A stretch of DNA of 64,000 nucleotides from JBBQLG01 sp964251665 (GCA_964251665.1 CAXUKO010000008.1:186001-250000); one strand, 5' to 3'; counted from the first letter of the stretch, positions 1 through 8,058 are shown. A program made the numbers and translations. The notes: a model not told the origin generated them from the letters alone.

Positions 1-799
1 CAGCGGTGTTCAGTGGATTGTACAGGAGACACAATATGCTTCTATTGATTCTCAAGACAACAATCATATTACAATCAGGCCGACAAACGCTGGTTATGGT
101 AAGGATATACACGTCTGTGTAAAACCAGCCAATGCACCTAATGCAGTACCTTGCTGCAAGGTTATAAGATTTTGTCCCTCAATCGAAATTTCTCCTGATT
201 ATTATGCAAAGTTAGAGACATCCAGTGGCCAAGTAGCAGCTTTGTTCGGTAGTACTTGTGCTGCCTCAGGATGGCAGTCTTTAACTTTTAGTCGATATGA
301 TAATGGAGGCTACTTAGAAGATACCCAAACGAATACAACAGGACGCTACAAATTTTATTTTAATTCTACAGGATCTGATTCCCAATATTATAATCTTAAG
401 GTGACAGGTGTTGGAGTAGCAGGATGTCCTAATGCGGCTAGTGAATGCATAAGAGTTCATTATATACCTTATCCGAATGATGGAGCTAAATATTATGTTA
501 GTGAAGACGGTCCAGGCACGTGTGGCCCCAACGGGGGTAGAGTTGCAAGTAAAGATGAAGGAATAGAAGTGTTGACTGTCTATCCTAATCCCGTTAACAC
601 GGGAACTATATTATTTAAATCATTAAAAACAATGATAAGCATAACAATTGTCGATGTGTCAGGGCGAACATTCAACAAAATTCAAGCTAATTCAGTCCAA
701 GCAGAAGTTAATTGTTCAAAGTTGTCTGCAGGTACCTACGTTGCGAATATCATAACTGAAGACGGGCAGTATGCTAAAAAATTTATTATTCAAAAATAA
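1..799 (+). CDS. C-terminal part of a secreted protein with T9SS type A sorting domain
   Basis: The frame is open from the left edge (first full codon at base 2) to the TAA at 797-799, so this is about the last 265 residues of a protein that starts outside the window. The visible part is rich in cysteine (CC at 51-52, FGSTC near 86, GTCGPNGG further on) and in short beta-strand patterns, as in Ig-like or adhesin modules. The last 75 or so residues carry the type A sorting signature: VYPNPV, then a VSGRTF turn, then LSAGTYVANI and a basic end, KKFIIQK. In this family the tail sends a protein through the type IX secretion system and is then cut off. What the mature protein binds or cleaves cannot be told from this part. 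Its codons are richer in A+T than those of most genes that follow. Confidence 0.85.
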   Translation, partial: SGVQWIVQETQYASIDSQDNNHITIRPTNAGYGKDIHVCVKPANAPNAVPCCKVIRFCPSIEISPDYYAKLETSSGQVAALFGSTCAASGWQSLTFSRYDNGGYLEDTQTNTTGRYKFYFNSTGSDSQYYNLKVTGVGVAGCPNAASECIRVHYIPYPNDGAKYYVSEDGPGTCGPNGGRVASKDEGIEVLTVYPNPVNTGTILFKSLKTMISITIVDVSGRTFNKIQANSVQAEVNCSKLSAGTYVANIITEDGQYAKKFIIQK

Positions 800-820
800 T
801 GTAAAGTTCAGCGAGCCTTG

Positions 821-853
821 AAGAAGCCCCAACGCTTAGCGTTGGGGCTTCTT
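821..853. terminator. Perfect hairpin after the T9SS gene
   Basis: Arms of 15 nt (821-835 and 839-853) are perfectly complementary around a TTA loop. The left arm starts AAGAAG and the right arm ends CTTCTT, so the structure can act in both directions. It lies 22 nt after the stop at 799 and most likely ends that transcript. Confidence 0.8.
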
Positions 854-954
854 TGATTTCAAGTCTGATGTCTATCACACAGTTTTGGTAAACGATCAGC
901 GAGACAAACTTTTCAGGGAGCAGGGAGTTAACAATATACCAATCAACTCGACTT

Positions 955-1482
955 ATGGAAAACCTGCCACAACAAGAAAAAGAGCGCCCCGAAGATGCTG
1001 CGTCCGGTCGCGATAACTCTACCAACGACGAATTTATGAACGTGGCCAATCCTATGGCACCGGGCAGCGAGTCTACTTCGGACGATCCGGGTCAGGATGG
1101 CCGCAATATTCGTCCGCTGGGCGGTATGGATCAGGATAGCGAGAACGGCGTGCTGCGCATGAACGACATGGACAACAGCACCATGGAGGTAACACCGGAA
1201 GCCATCGAAAACGCCCCCGAAGATAAAACACTAACTCAGACATCGACCGTTTCGGTGACCACAGCCGGTCCCGATGATGATGCGTCGGCCGACGAAACGC
1301 CGGTACCTACTGCCGAGCTTGCCGCAAAAGAAGCCGCTGATGGTCCTGAGCGCGCAAACCTGACGGATGGCGACGAAACCGATGCGAATGATTCCGCGAC
1401 GAACTCCACGGATTCGCAGGAGAAACAGGACCACGATATTGGCGAAACTGGCACGTCGCTGTCCAATCAGCCAGCTTATTAA
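955..1482 (+). CDS. Acidic, disordered hypothetical protein
   Basis: The product has 175 residues and no family was recognised. It is dominated by Asp, Glu, Ser, Thr, Asn and Ala, has no hydrophobic stretch long enough for a signal peptide or membrane helix, and contains one cluster of methionines (VLRMNDMDNSTMEV). The third-codon-position G+C preference matches neighbouring real genes, which supports coding. It is followed 36 nt later by a second small acidic protein of similar style, so the two are probably co-transcribed. A soluble, largely unfolded protein is all that can be inferred. Confidence 0.65.
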   Translation: MENLPQQEKERPEDAASGRDNSTNDEFMNVANPMAPGSESTSDDPGQDGRNIRPLGGMDQDSENGVLRMNDMDNSTMEVTPEAIENAPEDKTLTQTSTVSVTTAGPDDDASADETPVPTAELAAKEAADGPERANLTDGDETDANDSATNSTDSQEKQDHDIGETGTSLSNQPAY

Positions 1483-1518
1483 TTCATTTTTCACTCAACT
1501 TACCAATCCCCTAACGTT

Positions 1519-1899
1519 ATGAGCCTGACCAGAAAATTGCACACCGAATCCACCGAGTCGCACGCGGCTCAGCAGATGCACAGCACGCAGGGTTTAGATC
1601 CAAATCAGGGCCTGACCCAGCTGAACGATAAAAATATGGAGAACGACCTGACCTCGCGCCGGGCCGATAGCGCCGACGCCGATGGGCTGCTGAAAGTAGA
1701 TGAATCGGATGCTGTACTTGGCGAAGCTCAACAAAGCGCGGAGGATCTTGCCCATAATGGTCCCGCTAACTTGGAAGCTGACATCGACGAAAATCGGTCT
1801 GCCTCTTGGGGTCAGCCGTCGGCTACCGAGCGCGAAACGACGCAACTGAACGCCAATCAGCACACCTACGATCCTGACGTAACGGAAGGCCATTCGTAA
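1519..1899 (+). CDS. Small acidic disordered hypothetical protein
   Basis: The product has 126 residues, is very hydrophilic, and is rich in Asp, Glu, Gln and Ala, with no signal peptide or membrane segment. The N terminus is basic (MSLTRKLHTE); the rest is acidic (for example DSADADGLLKVDESDAVLG). It follows the preceding acidic gene by 36 nt in the same direction and ends just before a long palindrome that separates it from gnd. No family was recognised. The pair may belong to lineage-specific stress-type disordered proteins, but that is only a guess from composition. Confidence 0.6.
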   Translation: MSLTRKLHTESTESHAAQQMHSTQGLDPNQGLTQLNDKNMENDLTSRRADSADADGLLKVDESDAVLGEAQQSAEDLAHNGPANLEADIDENRSASWGQPSATERETTQLNANQHTYDPDVTEGHS

Positions 1900-1905
1900 T
1901 ATTTT

Positions 1906-1996
1906 AGTAAACACAGAGGAAGGAGAGACAGGCACAGAGAAAACGGAGAAGAACTCTGTTACCTCTGTGCCTGTCTCTCCTTCCTCTGTGTTTACT
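1906..1996. repeat. 34-bp perfect palindrome between convergent genes
   Basis: The arms 1906-1939 and 1963-1996 are perfectly complementary over 34 bp around a 23-nt spacer. Each arm is purine/pyrimidine biased, with GAGGAAGGAGAGACAGG on the left. It fills the whole gap between the acidic gene (ends 1899) and gnd (ends 2000 on the other strand). It can end transcription from both sides, but the arm is far longer than a terminator needs and has no T-run, so a dispersed repeat unit is also possible. Confidence 0.8.
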
Positions 1997-1999
1997 GCT

Positions 2000-3442
2000 C
2001 TACGCTTCTTTCGTGATCCACTGCGTGTGGAAAACGCCTTCTTTACCGATCAGTTCGTACGTATGTGCGCCGAAGTAATCACGCTGCGCCTGAATGAGGT
2101 TCGAAGGCATATCAGCCGAGCGGAAGGCGTCGAAATAGCTCAGTGATGTTGCATAGGCTGGCAATGCAATACCAGCGGTAGCGGCCGTTGCCACTACCGA
2201 CCGGATACCCGGCAGCGTTTCGGTAATAATCGCCTGCACCGCTGGTGCGACCAGCAGATGTTCCAGTGCTGGGTCTGCCTGATAGGCACTGAGCATAATC
2301 TCCAGAAACTTCGCCCGGATAATGCAGCCGCCCCGCCAGATTTTGGTGATTTCGGCCAGGTGCAGATCGTACTTGTACGCCGTTGAGGCCGAGGCCAGCA
2401 GGTGCATACCCTGAGCATACGTTGTGATCATAGAGAAGTACAGCGCCTGCTCCAGACTGGCCAGAAACTCGTTGGTATCTACCGATAAAGCCGCCTGCTC
2501 TTCCCCGTACAGGCTGGCTGCTTTCACCCGCAGTGCTTTGTACTTGGATAAATCACGCATGGAAACCGCCGTGTCAATAGCCGGAATCGGCGTAACAAGG
2601 TCCATCGCCACCTGTGACGTCCATTTACCGGTTCCTTTGGCCTTGGCTTCGTCCTTGATGCTGTCTAACAGCAACTGATCGGAACCTTCGGCCCGGAAGG
2701 TGAAAATGTCTTTAGTCACGTCCAGCAGGAATGATTGTAACCGCCCCTTGTTCCAGTCGGCAAACACCTGATGCATGGCAACATTGTCCATTTTCAGGCC
2801 TTTACGCATCACCTCGTAGGTTTCCGCGATCAACTGCATCACGGCGTATTCAATGCCGTTGTGAACCATCTTGACGAAGTGGCCGGCCGCACCGGGACCG
2901 ATATAGGTCACACATGGCTCGCCGTCTACTTTGGCCGCTACCTTATCTAAGAGGGGCTTTACATGCTGGTAAGCCTCCTTATCGCCACCGGGCATCATGC
3001 TGGGGCCTTTGCGGGCACCTTCTTCTCCGCCGGAAATCCCCATACCGAAAAAGTTGTAGCCCTGCGTTTCAAGATCTGTTGCCCGGCGAGTGGTATCGGT
3101 AAAGTGCGAGTTTCCCCCGTCGATGATGATATCACCCTTGTCCAACAGTGGTAGCAATTCGGCAATGACGCTGTCGACAATCGGACCGGCGGGTACCAGC
3201 ATCATAATGGCCCGTGGACTGGCTAAACTCTTGACGAATGCGTTGATATCCGTGAAGCCTTTCGCCGGTCCACCTTCCGGAATGGCGGCCGCTTCCGTTT
3301 CGAGCAGTACCGACTGATTGGGGTTTTTATCGTAACCGGCAACGGCAAATCCGTGGCTGGCCATATTCAGGAGCAGATTGCGGCCCATGGTGCCGAGACC
3401 AATCATGCCGAACATGAACTGGTCAGTGGGGTTGGTAGTCAT
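2000..3442 (-). CDS. gnd: 6-phosphogluconate dehydrogenase (decarboxylating)
   Basis: Gnd oxidises 6-phosphogluconate to ribulose 5-phosphate and CO2 with NADP+, the last oxidative step of the pentose phosphate pathway, in the cytoplasm. The 480 residues match the usual length. The N-terminal Rossmann fold has GLGTMG at 15-20. The substrate signature ISGGEEGA is at 136-143. Lys191, His194, Asn195 and Glu198 (KMVHNGIE) match the catalytic block. The helical C-terminal half holds KGTGKWTS and ends normally. It is the last gene of a minus-strand operon, tal - HAD - gnd, and its ATG overlaps the end of the HAD gene by 20 nt, which suggests translational coupling. No glucose-6-phosphate dehydrogenase gene is visible nearby. 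Confidence 0.97.
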   Translation of the reverse strand: MTTNPTDQFMFGMIGLGTMGRNLLLNMASHGFAVAGYDKNPNQSVLLETEAAAIPEGGPAKGFTDINAFVKSLASPRAIMMLVPAGPIVDSVIAELLPLLDKGDIIIDGGNSHFTDTTRRATDLETQGYNFFGMGISGGEEGARKGPSMMPGGDKEAYQHVKPLLDKVAAKVDGEPCVTYIGPGAAGHFVKMVHNGIEYAVMQLIAETYEVMRKGLKMDNVAMHQVFADWNKGRLQSFLLDVTKDIFTFRAEGSDQLLLDSIKDEAKAKGTGKWTSQVAMDLVTPIPAIDTAVSMRDLSKYKALRVKAASLYGEEQAALSVDTNEFLASLEQALYFSMITTYAQGMHLLASASTAYKYDLHLAEITKIWRGGCIIRAKFLEIMLSAYQADPALEHLLVAPAVQAIITETLPGIRSVVATAATAGIALPAYATSLSYFDAFRSADMPSNLIQAQRDYFGAHTYELIGKEGVFHTQWITKEA

Positions 3443-4070
3443 AATCAGTAAGCGGGGTATGAGTGAGGTCTTCCAGAATTTTTTTAGTGGTCAAAAAGCC
3501 CTGATGATGGTACGCTTTAATACCTAATTGACCGGCAGCTTTGGCCAGCATCAGCCGGTCGTCGAAGTAAACACACTGCTCGGGCCGGGCCTGGGCAATA
3601 CCCATTGCCAGCCGGAAAATGTTGGGATCGGGTTTGCGCATACCGACGTCGCCGGACGAGATAAAGGCGTCGAAACAGTCGTGCAACCCGAATTTATCAA
3701 TCCGGTACTGATTCAGTTCAATGCCCTCGTTATTGATCGACATAATCCGAAAGCCGCAGTTGCTGCGCTTCCAGGCAATGAGCCACTGAAGCATGTCGGG
3801 CAGCTCGACCGATTCCGCAAACATGAATTCTTTAAAATCGTCGCGGCTAAAATCACGCGGATGATTGAAAACAACCGTGTCTACGTATTCAGCCAGCGTG
3901 ATTTTTCCCATCTCGTACACGTTGAAAATGAAGTTGTGTAACACCTCTATCTCCTCGTAATTCAGATTGAACTGCCGGGCGGCTTTCTCGCGGGATTCGT
4001 GCCCCCAACCATTGTTGAGGAGCACGCCACCCACGTCGAGAAACAGAATTTTTAGGCTGGATGCGCTCAT
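3423..4070 (-). CDS. HAD-superfamily phosphatase (subfamily IA, YihX-like)
   Basis: This 215-residue soluble protein has the four HAD motifs in order: LFLDVGGVL with nucleophile Asp12, a Ser in MSINNEG, a Lys in MRKPDPNIF, and VYFDDR as the acidic motif. The DxG form of motif I, in place of DxD, is common in YihX-type sugar phosphatases such as alpha-glucose-1-phosphatase. It lies between tal and gnd, 9 nt after tal and overlapping gnd, so it probably removes phosphate from a sugar phosphate of the same pathway. The exact substrate cannot be read from sequence. Confidence 0.88.
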   Translation of the reverse strand: MSASSLKILFLDVGGVLLNNGWGHESREKAARQFNLNYEEIEVLHNFIFNVYEMGKITLAEYVDTVVFNHPRDFSRDDFKEFMFAESVELPDMLQWLIAWKRSNCGFRIMSINNEGIELNQYRIDKFGLHDCFDAFISSGDVGMRKPDPNIFRLAMGIAQARPEQCVYFDDRLMLAKAAGQLGIKAYHHQGFLTTKKILEDLTHTPLTDYDYQPH

Positions 4071-4079
4071 AACAGGCGA

Positions 4080-5183
4080 TCAGGCGAGGGCTTTCGCTTT
4101 CTGCGCGTCAATGGCATCCAGCAGTTTCTGATAAGGCTTGTTGAATTTCTCGATGCCTTCATCTTCCAGTTTCTGCGTAATCTGATCAATATCGATGCCC
4201 GCGTCGGCAATCTGCTTCAGTACATCGGTCGCGTGATCCAAACCTTCTTCGAGCCGGTTGGCAGCCTTGCCGTGATCGCGGAAGGCAACCAGTGTTTCCA
4301 TCGGAATCGTATCGACGGTATCGGGGCCGATCAGGGCCTCTACGTATTTCACGTCCGAGAAAGCGGGGTCTTTGCTGCCCGTGCTGGCCCACAATAACCG
4401 CTGAGGCTTCGCGCCTTTTTCGGCCAGTGCCTTAAACCGGTCGCTGCTGAATACACGCTTATAAATCTCATAAGCTTTCTTGGCCGACGCGATGGCGACT
4501 TCACCTTTCAGGGAGTCGAGTCCTTTTTCGGCCAGCATCGGATCAACCATCACGTCGATCCGGCTGAGGAAGAAACTGGCTACCGATGACACGTACTCAA
4601 CGGGTTGACCTGCTTTTACGCGGTCTTCCAGTCCGGCGATGTAGGCTTCGGCAACGGCTTCGTAGCGATCCAGCCCGAACAGCAGGGTCACGTTTACGTT
4701 CAGGCCTTCGGCAATGGCCTTACGGATGGCGGGCAGTCCCGGTTCGGTACCCGGTATTTTAATCATGACATTCTCGCGGTCGACGGCTTTCCAGAGCGAG
4801 AGCGCCTGATCAATGGTGCCCTGGGTGTTAAGTGCCAGAAACGGCGATACTTCCAGACTTACGTAGCCGTCGGCCCCTTTTACTTTATCGTTGTAAAGCG
4901 GAGCAAACAGATCAGCCGCCCGCTTGATGTCGCTGATGGCCAGGCCATAGAAAATGGCTTCGTTATCGGTTTCGGTCTGGGTCAGGGTTTTGATATCGGC
5001 ATCGTAGTCCGAACTGCTGCTGATGGCTTTCTCGAAAATAGCCGGGTTGGAGGTGATACCCCGAACGCCATCCTCGTCGATCAGTTTCTGCAACTCACCG
5101 GAGTCCATGATTTTACGGTCGATAAAATCTAACCAGATACTCTGGCCGTGCTCGTGAATCTGCTTGACGTTGTTGGTTGCCAT
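4080..5183 (-). CDS. tal: Transaldolase
   Basis: Transaldolase moves a dihydroxyacetone unit between sedoheptulose 7-phosphate and glyceraldehyde 3-phosphate in the non-oxidative pentose phosphate pathway. The 367 residues fit the longer bacterial/cyanobacterial type. Visible motifs are GITSNPAIF (42-50), EVSPFLA (111-117) and the Schiff-base lysine Lys142 in VMIKIPGTEPGLPAI. It is the first gene of the minus-strand operon with a HAD phosphatase and gnd. Together they join oxidative and non-oxidative branches of the same pathway. Confidence 0.97.
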   Translation of the reverse strand: MATNNVKQIHEHGQSIWLDFIDRKIMDSGELQKLIDEDGVRGITSNPAIFEKAISSSSDYDADIKTLTQTETDNEAIFYGLAISDIKRAADLFAPLYNDKVKGADGYVSLEVSPFLALNTQGTIDQALSLWKAVDRENVMIKIPGTEPGLPAIRKAIAEGLNVNVTLLFGLDRYEAVAEAYIAGLEDRVKAGQPVEYVSSVASFFLSRIDVMVDPMLAEKGLDSLKGEVAIASAKKAYEIYKRVFSSDRFKALAEKGAKPQRLLWASTGSKDPAFSDVKYVEALIGPDTVDTIPMETLVAFRDHGKAANRLEEGLDHATDVLKQIADAGIDIDQITQKLEDEGIEKFNKPYQKLLDAIDAQKAKALA

Positions 5184-5296
5184 GATGGAGAGTTGGTTTA
5201 AACGGATACTGTTTCGGTTATGCTGTGATTGATTAACTACCGAACAGCCCGGATGGGTGTTAAAATGATAAAAAGAGTTGTGGCCGGACGGTCGGC

Positions 5297-5304
5297 CAAA
5301 ATTA
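5297..5304 (-). promoter_or_regulatory. Possible -7 promoter box for the tal operon
   Basis: On the minus strand this reads TAATTTTG, a match to the Bacteroidota -7 consensus TAnnTTTG, about 115 nt before the tal start. No good TTTG box lies at the expected distance upstream, so support is weak. The 5184-5433 interval has no gene. Confidence 0.25.
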
Positions 5305-5433
5305 ATACGGTTCCTGATTATACCGTACCGCTTGCCCGGTATGAATAGAATGCCCGGCTCTATTTCTACTGAAAATCATGCAGTAACGTTCCTTTTTCTG
5401 ATGGGATGGCTGGAAACCGACCCGTTAGGCCAC

Positions 5434-5466
5434 AAAAAAACCGGCTCGCTGGGAGCCGGTTTTTTT
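5434..5466. terminator. Bidirectional intrinsic terminator
   Basis: The arms AAAAAAACCGGCT (5434-5446) and AGCCGGTTTTTTT (5454-5466) pair perfectly around a 7-nt loop. A G+C-rich stem flanked by A and T runs works in both directions. On the minus strand it ends the small gene at 5493-5741. Confidence 0.9.
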
Positions 5467-5492
5467 AGGACATGGTACATGCCGTTTGTATG

Positions 5493-5741
5493 TTAACGTC
5501 CCCCTGATTTACCTTTCTGGCCCTGTTTCTGGGTAGCCATCTGGCGGTTCCGGGCGGTTTTCAGCAGGCTGCGGTGCAGGTCTGAATCAATCGGTTTAAA
5601 GCTTTTGAAGGGGCGGCTATAGTGATCAAACATTTCACTGGCTTTCCAGTATTGAGTATCATGATGACCGGGGATGGATGTGTAAACCGGAGTCAGGGGT
5701 GCGGTTGGCGCACCGTTTGCATCAGATTGGGGATGGTTCAT
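5493..5741 (-). CDS. Small hypothetical protein with basic tail
   Basis: The product has 82 residues, no signal peptide and no membrane segment. The first part is Pro/Thr-rich, the middle has an aromatic patch (YWKASEMFDHYSRPFKSF), and the end is strongly basic (RNRQMATQKQGQKGKSGGR), which could suit nucleic-acid binding. The gene is a single unit with a strong terminator 27 nt after its stop. No family was recognised. Confidence 0.6.
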   Translation of the reverse strand: MNHPQSDANGAPTAPLTPVYTSIPGHHDTQYWKASEMFDHYSRPFKSFKPIDSDLHRSLLKTARNRQMATQKQGQKGKSGGR

Positions 5742-6194
5742 GTATTGGGCGATTGAAACGTGAAATGTTGTTTGTCCTGTTGTACACTACCCTGCTCATG
5801 TCTGTAATTTACGCAGGCAGTTGTGGTAAATAGCCTGGTTTTTCAGGGAATAAAATTGAACCCGGCCGTAAATTGGGGTAATGTACGCAATTTTTGTTGG
5901 ACTAACTGCCTTCATGCCAATATTTTGTCGCCGAAACCGAATATTCTATTGTAGCATTCCGGGCGAATTCGTTAAATAAAGAAAATATCATGCACGATTT
6001 ACCCCCTGAATGCTACGGATACTACCCGTGTCGGTATAGAAAAACTATCCTTTGGTGCTACACCGACTCTTTTAAGGCAAGTGACCCCACGGCGGATGGT
6101 GGGTTTGTACCGAAGAGCAATTGCACCGTACGGGAGGATGTAGCTAAGCCAGCGTGCGGTACGATTCTCTAAGTGGCCAGCACCCGAACAAGGC
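5742..6194. other. Non-coding stretch
   Basis: I see no convincing gene in these 450 bases. A 60-codon frame at 5990-6172 and its antisense partner both lack normal codon use. The segment should hold the promoter of the small gene at 5493-5741. Confidence 0.5.
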
Positions 6195-6225
6195 AAAAAA
6201 AGGCGCGTCCACTCGTGGACGCGCC
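6195..6225 (-). terminator. Intrinsic terminator of the small secreted gene
   Basis: GGCGCGTCCA (6202-6211) pairs perfectly with TGGACGCGCC (6216-6225) around a 4-nt loop. Seven A on the plus strand (6195-6201) give a U run after the stem on the minus strand. It lies 41 nt after the stop of the 6266-6673 gene. Confidence 0.9.
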
Positions 6226-6265
6226 GGGAAGGGTGCGGATTTGATAAAGAGACATCGGTAAAGGC

Positions 6266-6673
6266 TTAGTGGATAGCAAGCAGGCGACTGCTCACAGCGG
6301 GCTGCTGAGTGCCCAGTGTCAGCGCATGCGTGGTGGCATCGACGCCGTTGGTGATGACCACCTGATAGGCGCCATCCGGCAAGCCACTCACATCTAAGCG
6401 CAGCTGGGTAACCTTTTCCTGTTTACCTACCCGTTGGGCAAAACACGCTTTACCCTGACTATTGGTCAGCCGAATCACGACGGTACCACCGGTCTCTTTG
6501 TCCAGAGCGATGTTGAGTTTACCCTCGGCATTTGCACACATACTGGTCTTGTAGGCCGCCACCACCGCTGGACGGGTAGAAGGGGTGGCAGCCAGTGAGG
6601 TGGTGATTGTAAGCAGGCTGAACGAAAGAAAGGACGACGAGCAGGGGTTGGATGAGAAGTACCTGGACCGCAT
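6266..6673 (-). CDS. Small secreted protein, 5' end possibly chimeric
   Basis: The frame gives 135 residues. A hydrophobic stretch (SFLSFSLLTITTSLAATPS) looks like a signal peptide, so export to the periplasm is likely. The mature part has beta-strand repeats with GGTVVIRLTNSQGK, VSGLPDGAYQVVITNGV and TLGTQQPA, the style of small lineage-specific Cytophagales secreted proteins with a T9SS-tail-like fold. The first nine or ten residues (MRSRYFSSNP) are the antisense of a histidine-kinase fragment, so the original start was probably lost and replaced when that piece arrived. The gene may be expressed from the chimeric start or may be dead. Confidence 0.6.
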   Translation of the reverse strand: MRSRYFSSNPCSSSFLSFSLLTITTSLAATPSTRPAVVAAYKTSMCANAEGKLNIALDKETGGTVVIRLTNSQGKACFAQRVGKQEKVTQLRLDVSGLPDGAYQVVITNGVDATTHALTLGTQQPAVSSRLLAIH

Positions 6674-6770
6674 CTTCCAGGTCTTTCAGCGCCTACACAG
6701 TAAGAGTGAATTTGCAGGCACCGGGGTTGGTCTGGCTATCTGTGAGAAGGTGGTCAACCATGGGGGATGC
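6640..6770 (+). pseudogene. Fragment of a sensor histidine kinase ATPase domain
   Basis: Plus-strand translation gives DEKYLDRIFQVFQRLHSKSE followed by FAGTGVGLAICEKVVNHGG. These are the F-box and G2 region of a HATPase_c domain, seen whole in PAS/light-sensor type histidine kinases. Only about 40 codons exist; both flanks are unrelated (antisense of a secreted protein and of a SusC start). There is no start or kinase core, so this is a displaced remnant with approximate ends. Confidence 0.75.
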
Positions 6771-6980
6771 TGCGTCAATTGAATACGCTCCCTTTGAGTC
6801 GGTCGTGGTGCCTTTTTGGGAGCCTTTCAGCACGACTGTAACACCGGGCATTAGCTCACCCTTCGCACTTTTGACAAGTCCTGACACCTGATTGCTTTGG
6901 GCCAGCAGCGCTGTCGTGTTGAGAAGTACTGTCAGCAAGCAAAAGATGCTTCTTAGTACAGAAAATAGATCTTTTTGCAT
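6771..6980 (-). pseudogene. 5' remnant of a SusC/RagA-type TonB-dependent receptor
   Basis: From ATG 6978-6980 the minus strand reads MQKDLFSVLRSIFCLLTVLL with a signal peptide ending LLAQ, then SGLVKSAKGELMPGVTVVLK and GTTTDSKGAYSIDAAS. That is the start of a carboxypeptidase-like regulatory domain as found at the N terminus of SusC receptors. After about 70 codons it runs into the antisense of the histidine-kinase piece and stops at 6693. The plug and barrel, normally about 900 more residues, are absent. A good ribosome-binding purine run (AGGAGG on the plus strand marks its complement) and promoter remain. Confidence 0.75.
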
Positions 6981-7010
6981 GATTAGGAGGAGCTTACAGG
7001 GCCTGACCTT

Positions 7011-7032
7011 GTATTAAATAATTATTTAATAC
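7011..7032. promoter_or_regulatory. 22-bp A+T palindrome before the SusC remnant
   Basis: The halves GTATTAAATAA and TTATTTAATAC are exact reverse complements with no spacer. It lies between the -7 box at 7051-7058 and the start at 6980, so it would sit in the leader or act as an operator. Confidence 0.5.
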
Positions 7033-7050
7033 GACATAAATGAGGATACA

Positions 7051-7058
7051 CAAAAGTA
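7051..7058 (-). promoter_or_regulatory. -7 promoter box (TACTTTTG)
   Basis: On the minus strand the bases read TACTTTTG, a full match to TAnnTTTG. A TTTG occurs upstream at 7084-7087, somewhat farther than the usual 19-20 nt. It would drive the SusC remnant starting at 6980. Confidence 0.4.
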
Positions 7059-7155
7059 TAACCCTGTTTATGAGCAGGTTAGGCAAATCCAACACAGACT
7101 ATGCAAAAATCAAACTAGATGACCACGAAACAGATGGCAAAAGAGGTCCGATTGG

Positions 7156-8058
7156 TTAGGTCTTCCGAAATTCTTTCGGCGTCAGGCCGGTGTGTTGCTT
7201 GAAGAAGCGACTAAAATCACTGTGGTCCTGCTTGCCAATTTTGTAGGCAATCTCACTGATGCTCATAGCGCTTTGTTTGAGCAGCGTTTTCGCTTCGAGC
7301 AGCAGCATGTCATTGAGTATATCGTGAGCTAAACGGCCCATCGTCGCCTGTAAACAGCGGTTGAGGTAGGTTTGCGAAACGGCCAGGTGATCGGCATACC
7401 CGGCTACGGTGTGGATGTCGTAGATATGCTCCATCAGCGCGTTTTTGTACTGCTGGGTAAGCAGCGACGCAGCATCTTTGGGCTTGGCAGTCAAATCCGC
7501 AAAGCGATTCAGTTCAAAAAACAGTGTCAGAAGATAGGTCGCGAACAATTTGAACTCCTGCGGATTATCCTGCTGGTATTCGGCAACGAGCCGTTCCGTC
7601 AGGTTGAGCATACGCGGCATGGCTTCATCGGGTACGTGAATGACCGGATTGCCGATGTATTGCAGGAATGGAAATTCGTTGAGCAGCTCGTTTTTCACAT
7701 AGCTGCGGGTAAATATCTCACTATCGAAATGGCAAAAATAGCCCCGGATGTCGTCGCTGATGAATTCCGAGGTTCGGATTTGGTGGGCGGGTACAAAGAA
7801 GAAGGTGTTGGCTCTAACATCGTGTTGATCAATACCTTTAGCCCGTATCGTGTTTCCCTGAGTCAGAAACAGGAATTCCGTAACGGTTTTGCGATAGGGA
7901 AACTCTTTGCCCCGCACCTGAGGCCGGAAGTCCTCAATGCGGTTAATGTGAAACGACTTATAGTAAGGCCGCATGGCCCCTTTCGGGAGAGCCGCGTTGA
8001 TCTCTTCCAGTTGGAGCAGCAATAAATCGTGTTGGTCAGCAGGGTTTGCTTTGTTCAT
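7156..8058 (-). CDS. AraC-family transcriptional regulator
   Basis: The 300 residues are an N-terminal cupin-like sensor half (about 30-170, with EFLFLTQGNTIRAKG and FFFVPAHQIRTSEF) and a C-terminal AraC DNA-binding domain with two helix-turn-helix units. The end has MSISEIAYKIGKQDHSDFSR and FFKQHTGLTPKEFRK, the classic second HTH. It probably senses a small ligand and controls a nearby or distant operon. Two direct repeats 80-120 bp upstream of its start could be its own binding sites. Its start ATG at 8056-8058 is followed by a hydrophilic leader, so no signal peptide. Confidence 0.93.
   Translation of the reverse strand: MNKANPADQHDLLLLQLEEINAALPKGAMRPYYKSFHINRIEDFRPQVRGKEFPYRKTVTEFLFLTQGNTIRAKGIDQHDVRANTFFFVPAHQIRTSEFISDDIRGYFCHFDSEIFTRSYVKNELLNEFPFLQYIGNPVIHVPDEAMPRMLNLTERLVAEYQQDNPQEFKLFATYLLTLFFELNRFADLTAKPKDAASLLTQQYKNALMEHIYDIHTVAGYADHLAVSQTYLNRCLQATMGRLAHDILNDMLLLEAKTLLKQSAMSISEIAYKIGKQDHSDFSRFFKQHTGLTPKEFRKT

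Noticed and set aside
5990..6196. 60-65-codon frames on both strands
   Set aside because: No codon bias, no motif, no neighbours that fit.
6640..6770. Insertion sequence carrying the kinase fragment
   Set aside because: No transposase, terminal inverted repeats or target duplication are visible.
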